From: Gadus chalcogrammus
Lineage: Eukaryota; Chordata; Actinopteri; Gadiformes; Gadidae
Direction of reading: 5' to 3'
NCBI RefSeq assembly: GCF_026213295.1
Contig: NC_079431.1
Location: 15,581,482-15,645,481 of the forward strand
DNA length: 64,000 nucleotides
Made by a program: the position numbers and the translations under genes
In this document: positions 1-13,115 of the stretch, piece after piece
How positions within the stretch are numbered: position 1 is the stretch's first letter
Layout of the letters: the number at the start of each line of letters is the position of its first letter
Notes under the pieces: model-generated
The model's input: only the letters and a program-made list of their open reading frames with translations
Databases searched by the model: none
Told to the model about the DNA's origin: nothing

Positions 1-329
1 TTGTGTCAACCAATCATGTTACTGGAATCAGAAAGCACTTAATTGGCCAGCACATGCCGGCCAGCAGTAGTTAACTGTAGAAAAGTATTGCAGAATTGAT
101 TTATTACAATCCCTTTCTGACTCACCCAATAAGTTTTCTTTATAGAATATCTCTGTGACGAAAGGAAACGAGAAGGAACTTCACCACTGGCAGTCCGTGG
201 TTTCCAGCCCAGGCCCCAGAAGTTCTGCTATAATGTAGTAGGACTGCTGGAGCCCAAATTAGTCCAAATGAAATCACTGAGAAAAATGTAAAACCTCCAT
301 ACATGTCTACAATGTCTTTGTTTTTGTTC

Positions 330-520
330 TTATCAGGTTCTTTATTATTTATATTATATCATTATTCTTGCTTAAATGTGTGCCTTTGTATAAAAGGGAC
401 CGGCAACTGGCGTTCACAGTTCATAGGAAGTAACAGAAATGATGTTGCAGCATTGTGGTATAGTGTTACACATCAAGACCCAATCTCAGCCTGCATGCAG
501 TTCTCTATACCGAACCATGA
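330..520 (+). repeat. Dispersed repeat, copy 1 (second copy near 32285-32400)
   Basis: Shares a run of short near-identical blocks, in the same order, with about 32285-32400: a tcaggttcttatta-like block, then ggc(a)actggcgt(t/c)cacagtt, then aggaagtaa(c/g)agaa. This suggests two diverged copies of one interspersed repeat. The family is not recognised and no coding content is seen. Confidence 0.4.
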
Positions 521-1482
521 CATGAAAACCACAGGACAGGGAAACTTAACGTACCCTAGTTTCGTCGCGTTGTGAAATCTCTCAACAGATGGCGTTTTTT
601 TCATGTTGATTGCTATGTTCCCACTGGGTACCCACTTTTTTTGTATTTAAGCTACAAAACCATATCCTTGTTACATTACAACGTGCCTATTAATACAGTA
701 CTCTGAAGTCTTCCATCAACCTAAAATGAAACACACAAACTAACACTACTGTCCTATTAGTGTTATTGACGTTCATCCTGCTTGTTACACATCTTCTGTA
801 TTAGTTTAGTGTGAGTGCGGACCTCCTGGTCCGTTTGTTAAGTAAGTAATCTAAGTAATGTTAGGGGATGGAGACAGTGAGGTAAAGAGAGGTCATGTCC
901 CCACAAATCAGTGATTGTCTACCAGCTAGCTCTATCATTTTGGTGTTTAAACCTCATTATTCAGTACTAGACTAGAGCCTGTCTGTCTCCAGTGTCTGTC
1001 TGTCTGTCCGGTTCAGCAAACACAGACAGAGGGGGAGGTCTGTGGAAAAAGTGATGTGGCCGTAATGCGATGAGCCTGTTCCCACTCAGGCAGACCAAAA
1101 GCATACTCCTCATCTGTCTACCAGACCACCCCCTCCCCTGACAGCAACCGGCTGCAAACAGAGACGCTATGCAACTGGTGTGTAGTCTAGTGGGGTCTCC
1201 ACATGGTCCGTCCCTACTTTATCTGAAGGACTAGATCAAATAAACCTAGAATGATGTCTAATGCAATGATGTCCTGTAGTTCCAGGGGCCACTTTTCGAT
1301 TTTTGCTTTCTAATGGATGGATCAGCCTACCTCAACTACGTGGACTGTACTGAACATTGGATCCATCCTTCAAACATTTGGGAGGACATTCTCACGTGTG
1401 ATGAAACATTTATATACAGGTTGAAATGGCCACATGGGTGTATGTCATGTTCCGATGCATGATGCACATTGATTATTGTTAA

Positions 1483-1538
1483 AGGGGTAATATTATTCCA
1501 CCAGGTGTGCGTGTCACTGGTGGCATAATATAACCCCT
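1483..1538. mobile_element. 56-bp foldback element flanked by TTAA
   Basis: The two halves are imperfect reverse complements. The left arm starts AGGGGTAATATTATTCCACC and the right arm ends GGTGGCATAATATAACCCCT, leaving a short loop around 1505-1515. TTAA lies directly outside each end (1479-1482 and 1539-1542), as expected for target duplications of piggyBac- or Kolobok-type transposons. The AGGGG terminus matches the start of the 493-bp TTAA element at 37923, so it may be an extreme deletion derivative of a related family (inference). Confidence 0.5.
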
Positions 1539-1784
1539 TTAATTACAGAATTCAAAGTGCATTTTGGAGTTCTGCCGTCCATTGCTTAATGTCTCATGTC
1601 CCCGTATCCAAGGGTCACCTTATTTTTGTGTGGCTCTACTGAGCTGCTCAGTTTTATAAGAAAGAGGTAGAGTTTAACCACCATAAGTAGGGGTCTGGTG
1701 ACATCACAGGAAGTAGGTTTTAAACTGCCTGTGAGTCAATCGATCAGATACCCAGAAGACCTCTGTCGTTTACTCCCTCGTGAA

Positions 1785-2406
<622 letters not shown>

Positions 2407-3120
2407 ACACTTGCACACGCATCTATACATATGTATACACCAGGGGCGTTTCTGTCCCCAAGATAACCAAACGCACAGAAGTGTAAATGGCTCTAGGTTA
2501 GGCTGGCTACAAGCAGTATTTTTGACCACTCTATGTAAAAACTTCTTGTACACCACTCAAAAGTGAATACTAAAAAGGAAGTGAGGACGCTAACAGACAG
2601 GAAGTGTGTGTTCAAAAAGCTATGAGCAAGTTCTTAGAACTCAGATGGAAGATGAATCTCTGTAGAAGGTTACACAAAGGTGCATAACAGCTGCTTTAAG
2701 AAATAAACAAACAAATGTGTTGATATTTTGATGAAAGTAACCATTAGCATCAATACTATATCTTGTATAAACACTTTGAATTAGGTTAAGGAAAAGTTTC
2801 CACTATTCTTCGCATGTTTCTTGCTCTGTAAAGCTGCAATAAGGTGATAGCCATTGTGCCTAGCAGGAGGTACGAATTGGGACGTGACAACATGGAACAG
2901 CGAGGCAGGAATATGTTGTTATGTCTGTTGCTATAGCCCCCAGGCCCTGGATGGCCTTATCGGTTTCTTCCTCCGTAAAGCAGCATTCCAGTGAGGAATA
3001 GCACTCATAAATAATTATCTCTTAAAATCTCTTAAAAATCTCAAATTAAGATCAAACAAATATATGTAAATATTTAATGTTAAATTAATTATGATGCAAA
3101 ATACTGTTAATTGACATATA

Positions 3121-3290
3121 CATTTTGGGCATTTAGCAGAATCCTTATCTAATGTGACCTAAATGCGTACATTTGTCATAAAAAAGACAAACAATATATT
3201 GCAGTTGGTACAGTAAGGATGTTCATAGAACAAGTGCTAAGCACTTTGCTAGGTTAACCCGTCCCTGTATACAGCAAAGATAGCTAATTG
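3121..3290 (-). repeat. Degenerate teleost interspersed-repeat tail
   Basis: The block catttagcagaatccttatc is the reverse complement of a degenerate form of the tail motif of many fish retroelements (around ctttggataaaag, then ctgctaaatg). A plus-strand copy of that motif occurs near 18930-18950 and another weak one near 37036. Following sequence, with ttcatagaacaagtgctaag, also resembles repeats I associate with fish genomes. The family is uncertain. Confidence 0.35.
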
Positions 3291-3716
3291 CTACACGTTG
3301 AAGTACTATTTTTAATTGCCAGGACGTACAAACATACAATTTAAGATGTGTTACCTACCCCCACACATAACTCAAAAGAAAAGTCGCTCACTGGGACCAA
3401 TCCTAATTATTTCTCAGTTGACCTTTCAAATGGTAATACCTACCATGGACGGAAATGGGCAGGATGTTTCTGAAGGGTCCTTACGGGAATAACAGGTATC
3501 CACCAAAACCATCTTTTTAGTCAACCCACCACACCATAGAATATCAACAACAAGACAGTGCCTTCGCTTTTTTAGATGGATAATGCTGTGTTACTTTATT
3601 TGATTGTAATATTGAAAAGTAATTGTAAAGAATAGCGATAGACTAGATAAGCAGGGGAAATCCAGTTAGGTCATTCATCAAGAGTTCAACTATTCATTGC
3701 TGCTGACTCACCAAAG

Positions 3717-4415
<699 letters not shown>

Positions 4416-4621
4416 AATTCCTGAGATTTCAATGTGTTTTACCTATATTGACAGACTAATATGATTATGACATTTGGAAACACCGGTTTGCTTGTAAGCT
4501 TTCAAGGGAAGGGACCAAAACATACCATCTTCTGTGGAATTCAAAAGGAGACCATTTTGTTTTCTGTTCTGTCATGTTCTATGTGTGTGTTTCTGTTTGT
4601 TTGCGTGTGTGTTTGTGGATA

Positions 4622-4623
<2 letters not shown>

Positions 4624-4717
<94 letters not shown>
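4624..4717. repeat. (GT)n microsatellite
   Basis: About 94 bp of nearly pure GT dinucleotide, preceded by imperfect GT-rich sequence from about 4580. Confidence 0.95.
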
Positions 4718-4719
<2 letters not shown>

Positions 4720-5186
4720 TCGCCATAATAAAAACAATTCCAAGACACTATTTTGTCTATTTGCAACTGTAACTAATGAAGTTTTCTACCTATTTAGTGC
4801 TTTGTGTTACGTCATTATTCAAATGGGAATAGGGTCAAACCAGTGAATAAAATACTATAATTCATAATAAGTATAATTATGGTAGTTTTATTTTAATGCA
4901 TATATACTTTATTTAAATTTAAATTTTCTATAGACCTATTTGTACTTCCTTTACTGTATTTGACGTGGGATGTCTATTGTCTATGTTCAACAAATACGTA
5001 TTGTATCATGCATTATGTTGAAAAGAGCAATTTTAAGAGAAAGTATAAATTAATTAGTAGGGGCCTAACCTGAATCAGAATTATTAGTATAGTAAATTCA
5101 TCCACTCACGTCGTGGTGACTGCACTGACGTTTCAAACGAGAACAGGAAGCGACCCTGGTAACCTGGCAACACAAAAACCTTCATC

Positions 5187-5420
5187 GACCAATCACAGGT
5201 CTTCAATCGGCGCATTGATACAACCAAACTTAAGAACGAATTGATTCAAAAAGCCCCCATCGTCGATTTAAATTGGACCTGAAGGTAATTTAGAAATATC
5301 CTCCTATAAATCTAAATAATTAATACTCTGCAACTATTTAAATGCACATTAAATAACCAAGAGGGACTGTATTGTGGGCTGGCTGTGTCTTCCGGCGAGG
5401 CTGTGGTTCGGCTTATAAAT
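5187..5420 (+). promoter_or_regulatory. tent5c: Probable tent5c core promoter
   Basis: A TATAAAT box lies at 5414-5420 and a CCAAT-type box (gaccaatcac) at 5187-5196, about 220 bp upstream. A TATA box here predicts a start site near 5445, just upstream of a plausible non-coding exon with a donor at 5573. An RFX X-box-like sequence (ggtaacctggcaac) lies at about 5158-5171. This is inferred from motif spacing; no transcript data are available. Confidence 0.5.
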
Positions 5421-5444
5421 ACCTGCTCTCAGTCAGCTGCTGAG

Positions 5445-5572
5445 GACGAATTTCTACATTGCAGTCTGCTGCGGTTGTCTGTCTTACTGGATTATATGGA
5501 AGTATCGGCACGAATGCAAACTTTCCTCAGTCTTTTGTAATTCGACCTCTATCCGTGGAAGACTTTTGAACC
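5445..5572 (+). other. tent5c: Probable tent5c 5' non-coding exon
   Basis: It starts about 25-30 bp after the TATA box and ends at a donor reading gaacc|gtatgta. The matching acceptor is a strong tract, ttttcttctgtcctgccag, ending at 6689, so 5573-6689 would be the single intron. Human TENT5C likewise has a non-coding first exon and one coding exon (recalled). The start site is inferred. Confidence 0.5.
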
Positions 5573-6712
5573 GTATGTACCTTTTTATTCATCACATGGA
5601 GAAATGACCTGCTTTGGGCGTTTAAACCTTTCACGTGTCATGACATTTCTGCTGATTTCGCCTTTCTTGACACGTGATACCGATATCATTCCCCGGTTTA
5701 ACTTTTAAATGTTGGCGTTTTATGGCTCAAAGTGTTTTTGAGTTTTGATCGATAGATCTACCTAGTAGGCTACCCTTTGCTTTCGCGATTGTATGAATGA
5801 CTTCATTGATTTACAATGTAACCAGCTGAGCGCAGTGGTCAAGCCGGACGGTTCTTTATAACATGATATCCATGATGTGGTGCTATTTGACTTGTACCAC
5901 TGCTAACGTTGGTATGGTGTTTAGATGACATGCCTTTTTTTTTTATATACATTATCTTTCAACATTATGTAACGCAACTTAACATTTACACTCGGGCGTT
6001 TGGTGTCCACTAACTGGGTTTTGATATAAATGTGTCATTAATCACAAACGGGGAAATGAGGCTGACAGCGGTCATCAATAAATGAAGGCCGATACGGTTG
6101 GCATTCTTTGAATACCCGTCGTTTTGATTGACAATTATTTAATAAACAATAGTCGGTTGTCGTGTTTATTTAAAACGTGTGTGTGCCCGTCGCGGTTCTG
6201 GAACGGAAGGCTCGCGGCGTGGTACGCTCTTCTGGAAGCCAGGCGCCCCTTCGCCCCCCGCCCCTCCCCCCTACTCTGTTGCGCAGCCAGGTGTGTGTGA
6301 TGCGCGCGCCCCGTTACACACCGGTGAGCCCTTAAAGGTCAAAGGTCGTTCCCTCTTTATGATATATTGCGGTTTCCCTTTCTCAGAATTTGGCTACTAC
6401 AACACGTCCTATGGTATACTTTTATTTTGTATTGTGTGTGTGTGTATATATTAAGTGCATTCTTTAAATCAATAAGTTGAATCTTAATATTTTCGAAAAC
6501 AATTATTATCCCTTCCTCCCTGTTTATCAGAACTCTTAACTGGTAGGGTCTTGTCACCTTTGTACATGTCAATACTCCTTCAAAGCAAGTACGTTTGTAT
6601 TCTTTAAATCAAATCAATAAGGGTTGTATTCTATATGCATGAAGTTGTTAAATCGCTTGCGTTCTTTTTTTTTTCTTCTGTCCTGCCAGTTTATCTGCAC
6701 TCTGATTGGAAG

Positions 6713-7846
6713 ATGGCTACAGTGGCGACCAACCTGCTGTCCTGGGAGCAGGTGAGCCGCCTGGACGAGGTGCTGTCGGAGGCAGTGCCCGTGCACGGCC
6801 GTGGCAACTTCCCCACGCTGGAGGTGCGCCTGAAGGACATTGTGGCACGCGTGCGCTCGCGCCTGGAGCGCAGCGGCGTGCGCGTCAAGGACGTGCGCCT
6901 CAACGGCTCGACGGCCAGCCACGTGCTGGTGCAGGACGTGGGCTGGAGCTACAAGGACCTGGACGTCATCTTCCGCGTGGACCTGCCCTGCGAGTCTGAG
7001 TTCCAGCTGGTGCGCGACGTGGTGCTGGGCACCCTGCTGGACTTTCTGCCGGACGGCGTGAACAAGGAGCGCATCACGGCGGTGACCCTGAAGGAGGCCT
7101 ACGTGCAAAAGCTGGTGAAGGTGAACACGGAGCAGGACCGCTGGAGCCTCATCTCGCTGTGCAACAACAACGGCCGCAACGTGGAGCTCAAGTTCGTGGA
7201 CACGCTCCGCCGGCAGTTTGAGTTCAGCGTGGACTCGTTCCAGATCGTGCTGGACTCTGTGCTGGCCTACTACGAGCTGTCGCGGGCGCCCATGTCGGCC
7301 ACCTTCCACCCGTCCGTGGTGGGCGAGAGCGTGTACGGCGACTTTGGCGCGGCAATGGGCCACCTGCGGGGCAAGCTGATCGCCACGCAGCGGCCCGAGG
7401 AGATCCGCGGTGGCGGGCTGCTCAAGTACTGCAACCTGCTGGTGCGCGACTTCCAGCCCACGGACGCCGACGAGTTCAAGGCGCTGGAGCGCTACATGTG
7501 CTCCCGCTTCTTCATCGACTTCCCCGACGTGGGCGAGCAGCAGCGCAAGGTGGAGGCCTACCTGCACAGTCACTTTGTGGGCGAGGAGCGCTGCAAGTAC
7601 GACTACCTGATGATCCTGCGGCGCGTGGTGGACGAGAGCACCGTGTGCCTCATGGGCCACGAGCGGCGCCAGACCCTCAACCTCATCTCGCTGCTGGCCT
7701 TCCACGTGCTGGCGGAGCAGAACGCCATCCCCGACGCCTCCAGTGTCACCTGCTACTACCAGCCGGCGCCCTACGTGCGCGACCACAACTTCAGCAACTA
7801 CTATGTGGCCAACCAGAACATTCCCACGTGGTTGCCGTGCAACTGA
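6713..7846 (+). CDS. tent5c: Terminal nucleotidyltransferase 5C (FAM46C), non-canonical poly(A) polymerase
   Basis: Encodes 377 residues in one exon. The ATG at 6713 lies 24 bp after the 3' splice site at 6689, and the upstream in-frame extension falls in the intron, so this start is favoured. The nucleotidyltransferase signature is visible: NGS at residues 64-66 and DLD at 82-84 (metal-binding D82, D84), with a probable third acidic residue D163 in NVELKFVD. The family landmarks [24 protein letters not shown] and [15 protein letters not shown] are intact, and the protein ends PTWLPCN as in human TENT5C. Family knowledge: cytoplasmic enzyme that extends poly(A) tails, notably of ER-targeted mRNAs. 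The coding exon is very GC-rich at third positions, unlike gdap2 and wdr3, and therefore opens a long spurious frame on the other strand. The C paralogue is assigned by sequence and by the gdap2-wdr3 neighbours. Confidence 0.95.
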   Translation: MATVATNLLSWEQVSRLDEVLSEAVPVHGRGNFPTLEVRLKDIVARVRSRLERSGVRVKDVRLNGSTASHVLVQDVGWSYKDLDVIFRVDLPCESEFQLVRDVVLGTLLDFLPDGVNKERITAVTLKEAYVQKLVKVNTEQDRWSLISLCNNNGRNVELKFVDTLRRQFEFSVDSFQIVLDSVLAYYELSRAPMSATFHPSVVGESVYGDFGAAMGHLRGKLIATQRPEEIRGGGLLKYCNLLVRDFQPTDADEFKALERYMCSRFFIDFPDVGEQQRKVEAYLHSHFVGEERCKYDYLMILRRVVDESTVCLMGHERRQTLNLISLLAFHVLAEQNAIPDASSVTCYYQPAPYVRDHNFSNYYVANQNIPTWLPCN

Positions 7847-10804
7847 CAAACATGCACACAAAAAACAGACAAAAAGTATTCATGAGATGAGCAAAAAAAA
7901 TATGGCCGTATGCCGGGATAGTGGCCGCCGCTGGCGTTGAAGAGAACAGAATTGTTGCAGAGAAAAAGTTGAAAAAAAAATAAAGACAATATCTGGGCCA
8001 TAAAAAAAAAAGCTTTCTTTTCCTGTGAAGGCATAGAGGACTGGGAACTTGCCAAGTGTCAAGAACTCAATCCTTGCGTGTCGCAATGCCATCCAATCCA
8101 AAGTGATCTATTTTGTATTTAAGTGTTATTTGGATAATTCTGTTTTTGGTTTTCTTTTTCAAATCTTTATTGATATGACGGCTTCCTCTTGTGCCTTATA
8201 GCTCCTCTGGGTTTGCACGTTTCAGTTGACTATGGTCCATCTTTAAAAAGGAAGGAGGATGAGAATAAGGCCTTAATGATTATAATTTATTTTGAAGTCA
8301 TGTAACTAAATGAAGCAAAAAAAGCTCAATCTAATATAAAATGTATACTTGGGGTAAAAACAAAAAAAGAAACGCAGAGCACTGGTGTAAAAAGGACATA
8401 CTTAAGAAAATATGTGCGTGTTGTAAAGTTGAGCGGCATGCTGTATCATGTGGGTTTAGGCGGTCTTTAGAGTCATGTAGAGGCTTTATGATTGAGAGGG
8501 GTGACGGACCGAGACCGCGGTTTATTTTTAATTTTGACGTGGAATTACGGAACGCACTTCCAAGATGGCGTCCCTCCCCCCAGGGCTGTGAGGACATGGG
8601 AGTGAGTGCGTGTGTGTGTGTGAAGGAAATGTCTTTACGTTTGTCTATTGGGGATTTTCTCCTCCACTTAAGCCTTTCCTTGTCGTTGTACACCCCCCTC
8701 CTTCCGGATCCTCTCTCTCCTCAGGAGACGGAGCATGCCTCTGGGAAGCAGGGTTCCTGGTAGTAGTGGAGGACGGCGTGGCAGCCAGTGCCTTCCCTTA
8801 TAAGGAGCAGCACATGGCAGTCAGAGGCCGCACAGAGGGAGTCCCTGACGGTAGTCTATAATTATCTACTTTCTGGGTTGCGTTGGCATGGTGCCACCCT
8901 CTCGTCACACAGGGCGGCTGATTCACCGTTTGGGGACGATGGGGCAAGCATTTTTTTTTTTAGCCCCTTTTCGGGTCATAGGGGATAGGCCAAGGACGGG
9001 CTGGTTCACCAGCCAGGAATTCCTTTCCCCTTTTGGCACTACCGGCAGGGGTCGAGGCATAGCTGTTATGTGAAGCCAAAGGTTCTTGTCATCCGCTGAC
9101 GTAGAACTGCCCCCTGCCTCCCCCCCAGTCTCCATTAAGCTACCAGCTTTACTCCCAACGAGCCCCTCCCCTCTCGGAAGTCACTTCAAGGGGAAAGTTG
9201 TACCCCTACCACCTTAGTGGCGTTTACAAACCTGCATTGGCTCCTATTTTGTGCGTAGCAGCATATGTACGCGTGATTGGCCTGCTTGAGAGGTTTTGTC
9301 TGGCTAACTGAATGGGGTTTTGGGGTAGGAGAAAAAGGCTAGGCCTCTAATGTAGCAGAGCTCTGATGGGACAGAGTGGGCCTCTACAACTATCTTGTCT
9401 TCCTGTTTGGTGTTAAGCACAGGCCACACGCCTCTAGCACCACCAGCAACCAAACCTCTTGGTGCCTTTTTTAAGAGTTTCTGTATCTTTGTTTTGAAGG
9501 TTGCGCAAGGAAGTCTTAACGCTGTCAGCTGTCTAGGGGCCTCCTCCCCACTTCCCAACCATACGACCAGTGCCGCACTCGGATTACGGGGATAGGGGCG
9601 CATGTACAGGCTTGGCATTTCATTGGTTAAGTTTGCCATTATTGTAAACATTCTCCCCATTTGAGACCCTTACTGTGCCGTTAAGATGGTTCCTCTAGTC
9701 ATTCCTGTAGCCCTTCATATTGTTTTGTATTATCTGTTAAAGTTGCCATGCAATATTGTATCCACTGTACAATCTTTCCTCCACAATACTAATGGGGTCA
9801 AAGTGTCTTGTGTGAGGCCCTGTCTCTAGGGCTGCTTTGTGGAGGTCATTGTCATGAATTTGTAAAAGTCGAGTTCTAGAAGACTCCAAGCAGCCCAATG
9901 AGCTTGTGTCCCTCAGCAAATGGCTGTGCAGCCACCTCTGGTTAAGCTACGGCCCCCCCACCCAGCAAGCGTGGAAGGAAGCATAAGGTAATATTGGATG
10001 GATGGAGCACGGAAAGCTCGGTGTGATGGTGCATGTTAGGTGGATTCAAGGGTTTACAACTTCCAGGGTTTTCAGGTGGCTGATGGTTCGACTGTCCCAT
10101 AACTTCACAATTTCCCCCCCCCATGTTTTTATGTGAGAAAATGGCTGCTTTGTTTTGGGTTCCTCTGAACGAGCTGCTTGACTTTTTTCGTTTTGTTTAG
10201 CTTTTTACTAGCGAGACATATTTTTACCGTGGCAGCAATGGATTCAGCCATTCCCTAGTCAGATTACCTTGAAAAAGGTAAAATAATGCCAATTGTTTGT
10301 TTCTTAAGCCTTGTGACCCACTTTTGGATACAACTGCAGCCCAACCCCAGACTGCTAAAGTTCTATGACCAACTAGGATCTATGATCGACTAGCAATGCT
10401 TGATGGAGTAGGATCAGGTTAGCCCTATGCTAGTTGGAGTAAAGGGCAGGGAGGATAGTCTGAGTGTTTAAAAGGTGGCATGTTTAGACAATCAATCCAG
10501 ACCCAGACTGTGAATTGTTACTCCCTAGCCGTGTGTGTGTGTGTGTGTGTCTTCTGAGCTTGTTTTTCTGCTGTGTTTTCCCTATGATCAGTATTATGAT
10601 TCCCACAGTTGGACCGCAAATACAGATAATACACATGTATTTTATCACCTTGTGGTCAAACTGGGAAGTGTATTTATTTCCTGTAGTTAGCCGGTCCCGC
10701 GCTTCAGGAACATGGATAACTTTACTAGTGCTCTCCTGTTTGTCTGCATGGAGAGTTTTGGGAATAACATGGCACCCTGTTTACGTTATGCAAGCGTGGA
10801 TGTA

Positions 10805-10843
<39 letters not shown>

Positions 10844-11060
10844 ATATAAACTACAAAATGTGGGGAAAATATGAAGTGTCGTACTATAAAAATATATTTT
10901 TGAAATGGTGATCAGTAAAGTGATAGTATGTCAGCTTTTGACTATGATGGAATTTCATTTATTCGCAGCACCTTTACCTCACGCTAGTTTACCTTCGGAA
11001 ATGTATATCAAGAAAATGTGTTTGAAGACTTCAATGAATAAAGTATTGAACCACATCCCC
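7847..11060 (+). other. tent5c: tent5c 3' UTR
   Basis: About 3.2 kb without a credible reading frame. An early AATAAA at 7979-7984 could give a short isoform. A second AATAAA at 11037-11042, followed by a T/GT-rich stretch, is the likely main 3' end near 11060. A GT microsatellite lies at 10807-10842. The sequence ccaagatggcgtcc at 8560-8573 matches a YY1 motif, but its position in a UTR gives it little weight. Confidence 0.6.
11037..11042 (+). terminator. tent5c: Distal tent5c polyadenylation signal
   Basis: Canonical AATAAA in an AT-rich context, about 3.2 kb after the stop codon, followed within 60 bp by T-rich and GT-containing sequence. It is chosen as the distal signal because no later good candidate precedes the convergent gdap2 3' end. 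Confidence 0.55.
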
Positions 11061-13058
11061 TTTTAAAAATGTGTATATTTATTTTTTTCTCTGTTGTGGT
11101 TTTCCTGTGCAATCATGTGTATTTTGTCAGGCGTGGCAGATTTTTTTCTAATATTTGACATGAACAGTCGTTATTCAGTAACGTCTGCTCAAGATATTCA
11201 CAGTTCAAATGCTTAAAATTATAGCTACGTTAGCATCTTGAATTAACGCAACAAACCTTTTTAGATGGCAGTTCATTGACAACAGGCCTAGAAACTGGGT
11301 AAACCCGTGGTAAGCCCACCCAATACCAATCACCTTAATCATAACATTTTTTTGGTATTGCACTGACCTCAGGAGTCTGGACTTCTCTGTACTCCCTTCT
11401 GTCTGCCTCATCTGCTCTTCTTCAGTTCATTATTCCTTCTTCCTACACTCGGCGATCACATACACACACAAAAGGAGCTTATCGCAGACTGCATCATTCA
11501 TCTGGAATGGTCCAGAACAGATGAATCTAGCAGAATGAGGTCCACCACTCTAGCCAACCATCTTTATACATCTCGGTCATGTTTTATCGTTTTAGCTCCG
11601 TCTCATGCTCTCTCGCTCTCTTCGTCCTTTACACTCAATAGATCAAATCATCACATCAGATCCCACGTGATGCTGTGGATTCCTAGTATTGTAATTCTCT
11701 TGGTTGCTGCTCTAGTTTTTATATCTGGTTGGTTTCCAAAGTCTTCATGTGTCTATCCTTGGGAAGTGTGCGTTCGTTTGTCCTACAATTGGCAGGAGGT
11801 TAGAGGGCCGCTTTGGTTCCTAGTGATCTTTGTGTGCGGTCTGTTTTCTTATTTTGCTTACTTTATAATTTATGAACTCTAATTTGCATGGGAAATCTTT
11901 TGATACGTATTGTGATAAAATGGTATACTAATGATGAAAGGTGTCCGCTTAGAGTAACCATCGCATGAAGTCTAGTCCAGGGATTGGTTAACAGCTGGCA
12001 GTTTGAACAGACATGACTGCAATGTTTGTAAAGAGTTACAAAATGTTGTATTAAATACTATAGTATACAAAAAATAGTGAAATATCAGGTTCATATATTT
12101 CAGTTGAACTTGATCGGAGTTCTGAGACGTGTCGGGGTTAAACGTATGCCTAGCTGTGGGTAATACGTTTTCTTACAGTTGGATACGACCATTCCCTGTA
12201 TACCAAATCAAAGTCCACTTATAAAAGATTTATTGCTAGATACACCACCCAGCTCAAACATCAACAGATGACTCCATGAATAGGGAGACATTCAGAGACT
12301 TTCAGAATTAAAAAAAAAAACGAAATTAGTGTTCAGTCTACTGTAAGATGATGGGCAAATGTGTGATGTGAACCAGCTTAGCTCAGCTGGCTGGGCAGTT
12401 CATTTGAGGGGTTTTGGAAGGGTTGTATGATTCTTGTAACTAAATAGAGGTTACAGGCTGACCAGCATCTTGTATTTGTAGAATATTTTTGGTACACAAT
12501 GTTATCAATCACATCATTGAAATCAGTCAAGCGGCATTGACTACAGATATGTGAAGGTTATTCTAAGTGAGGAGAGATTTGACATGTAACACATTGCGAC
12601 TTAACATATATATGAATGGCCCTTCTAAACCTTGTCTGGCCTCCGTGTACGAAGCCCAACTGGACTTCGGAGCCGACGATGGAAACAGGTGTGAGAAAGT
12701 GAACAGACAGAGCAAACTGACCCCCCCCCCCCCCTCGCACACCTCAACACCTGAACACATGCTTATACACACACACTCCCAAATTTCCACTCTGACATTA
12801 ATAAAGTGCTATTTTATCTTGCACGGATAGACACCCTCACACATGCAAACACACCCGGAGGGACAAGGTGAGAGTTGAGGGGATGGAATATTTGTTTGGA
12901 TGTGCTTGTATCCATATGCAACATGTTTCAAATCTAAAACGTGTGTGTTTATGTATGTGTGCACATTCTCTGCCAGCTGTACAGGAGGCAAATCTACTTG
13001 TGGCTGAAACAGAGAAAAGTCACAGTGTGTCTTCATGTCCTTCTCCACCCTCCACTTG

Positions 13059-13115
<57 letters not shown>

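Noticed and set aside
6614..7861. 415-codon minus-strand open frame opposite tent5c
   Set aside because: It is the antisense of a GC3-rich exon, where stops are rare in the complementary frame. The translation is low-complexity (His/Leu/Val/Ala-rich) with no known domain, while the plus strand encodes an intact conserved enzyme.
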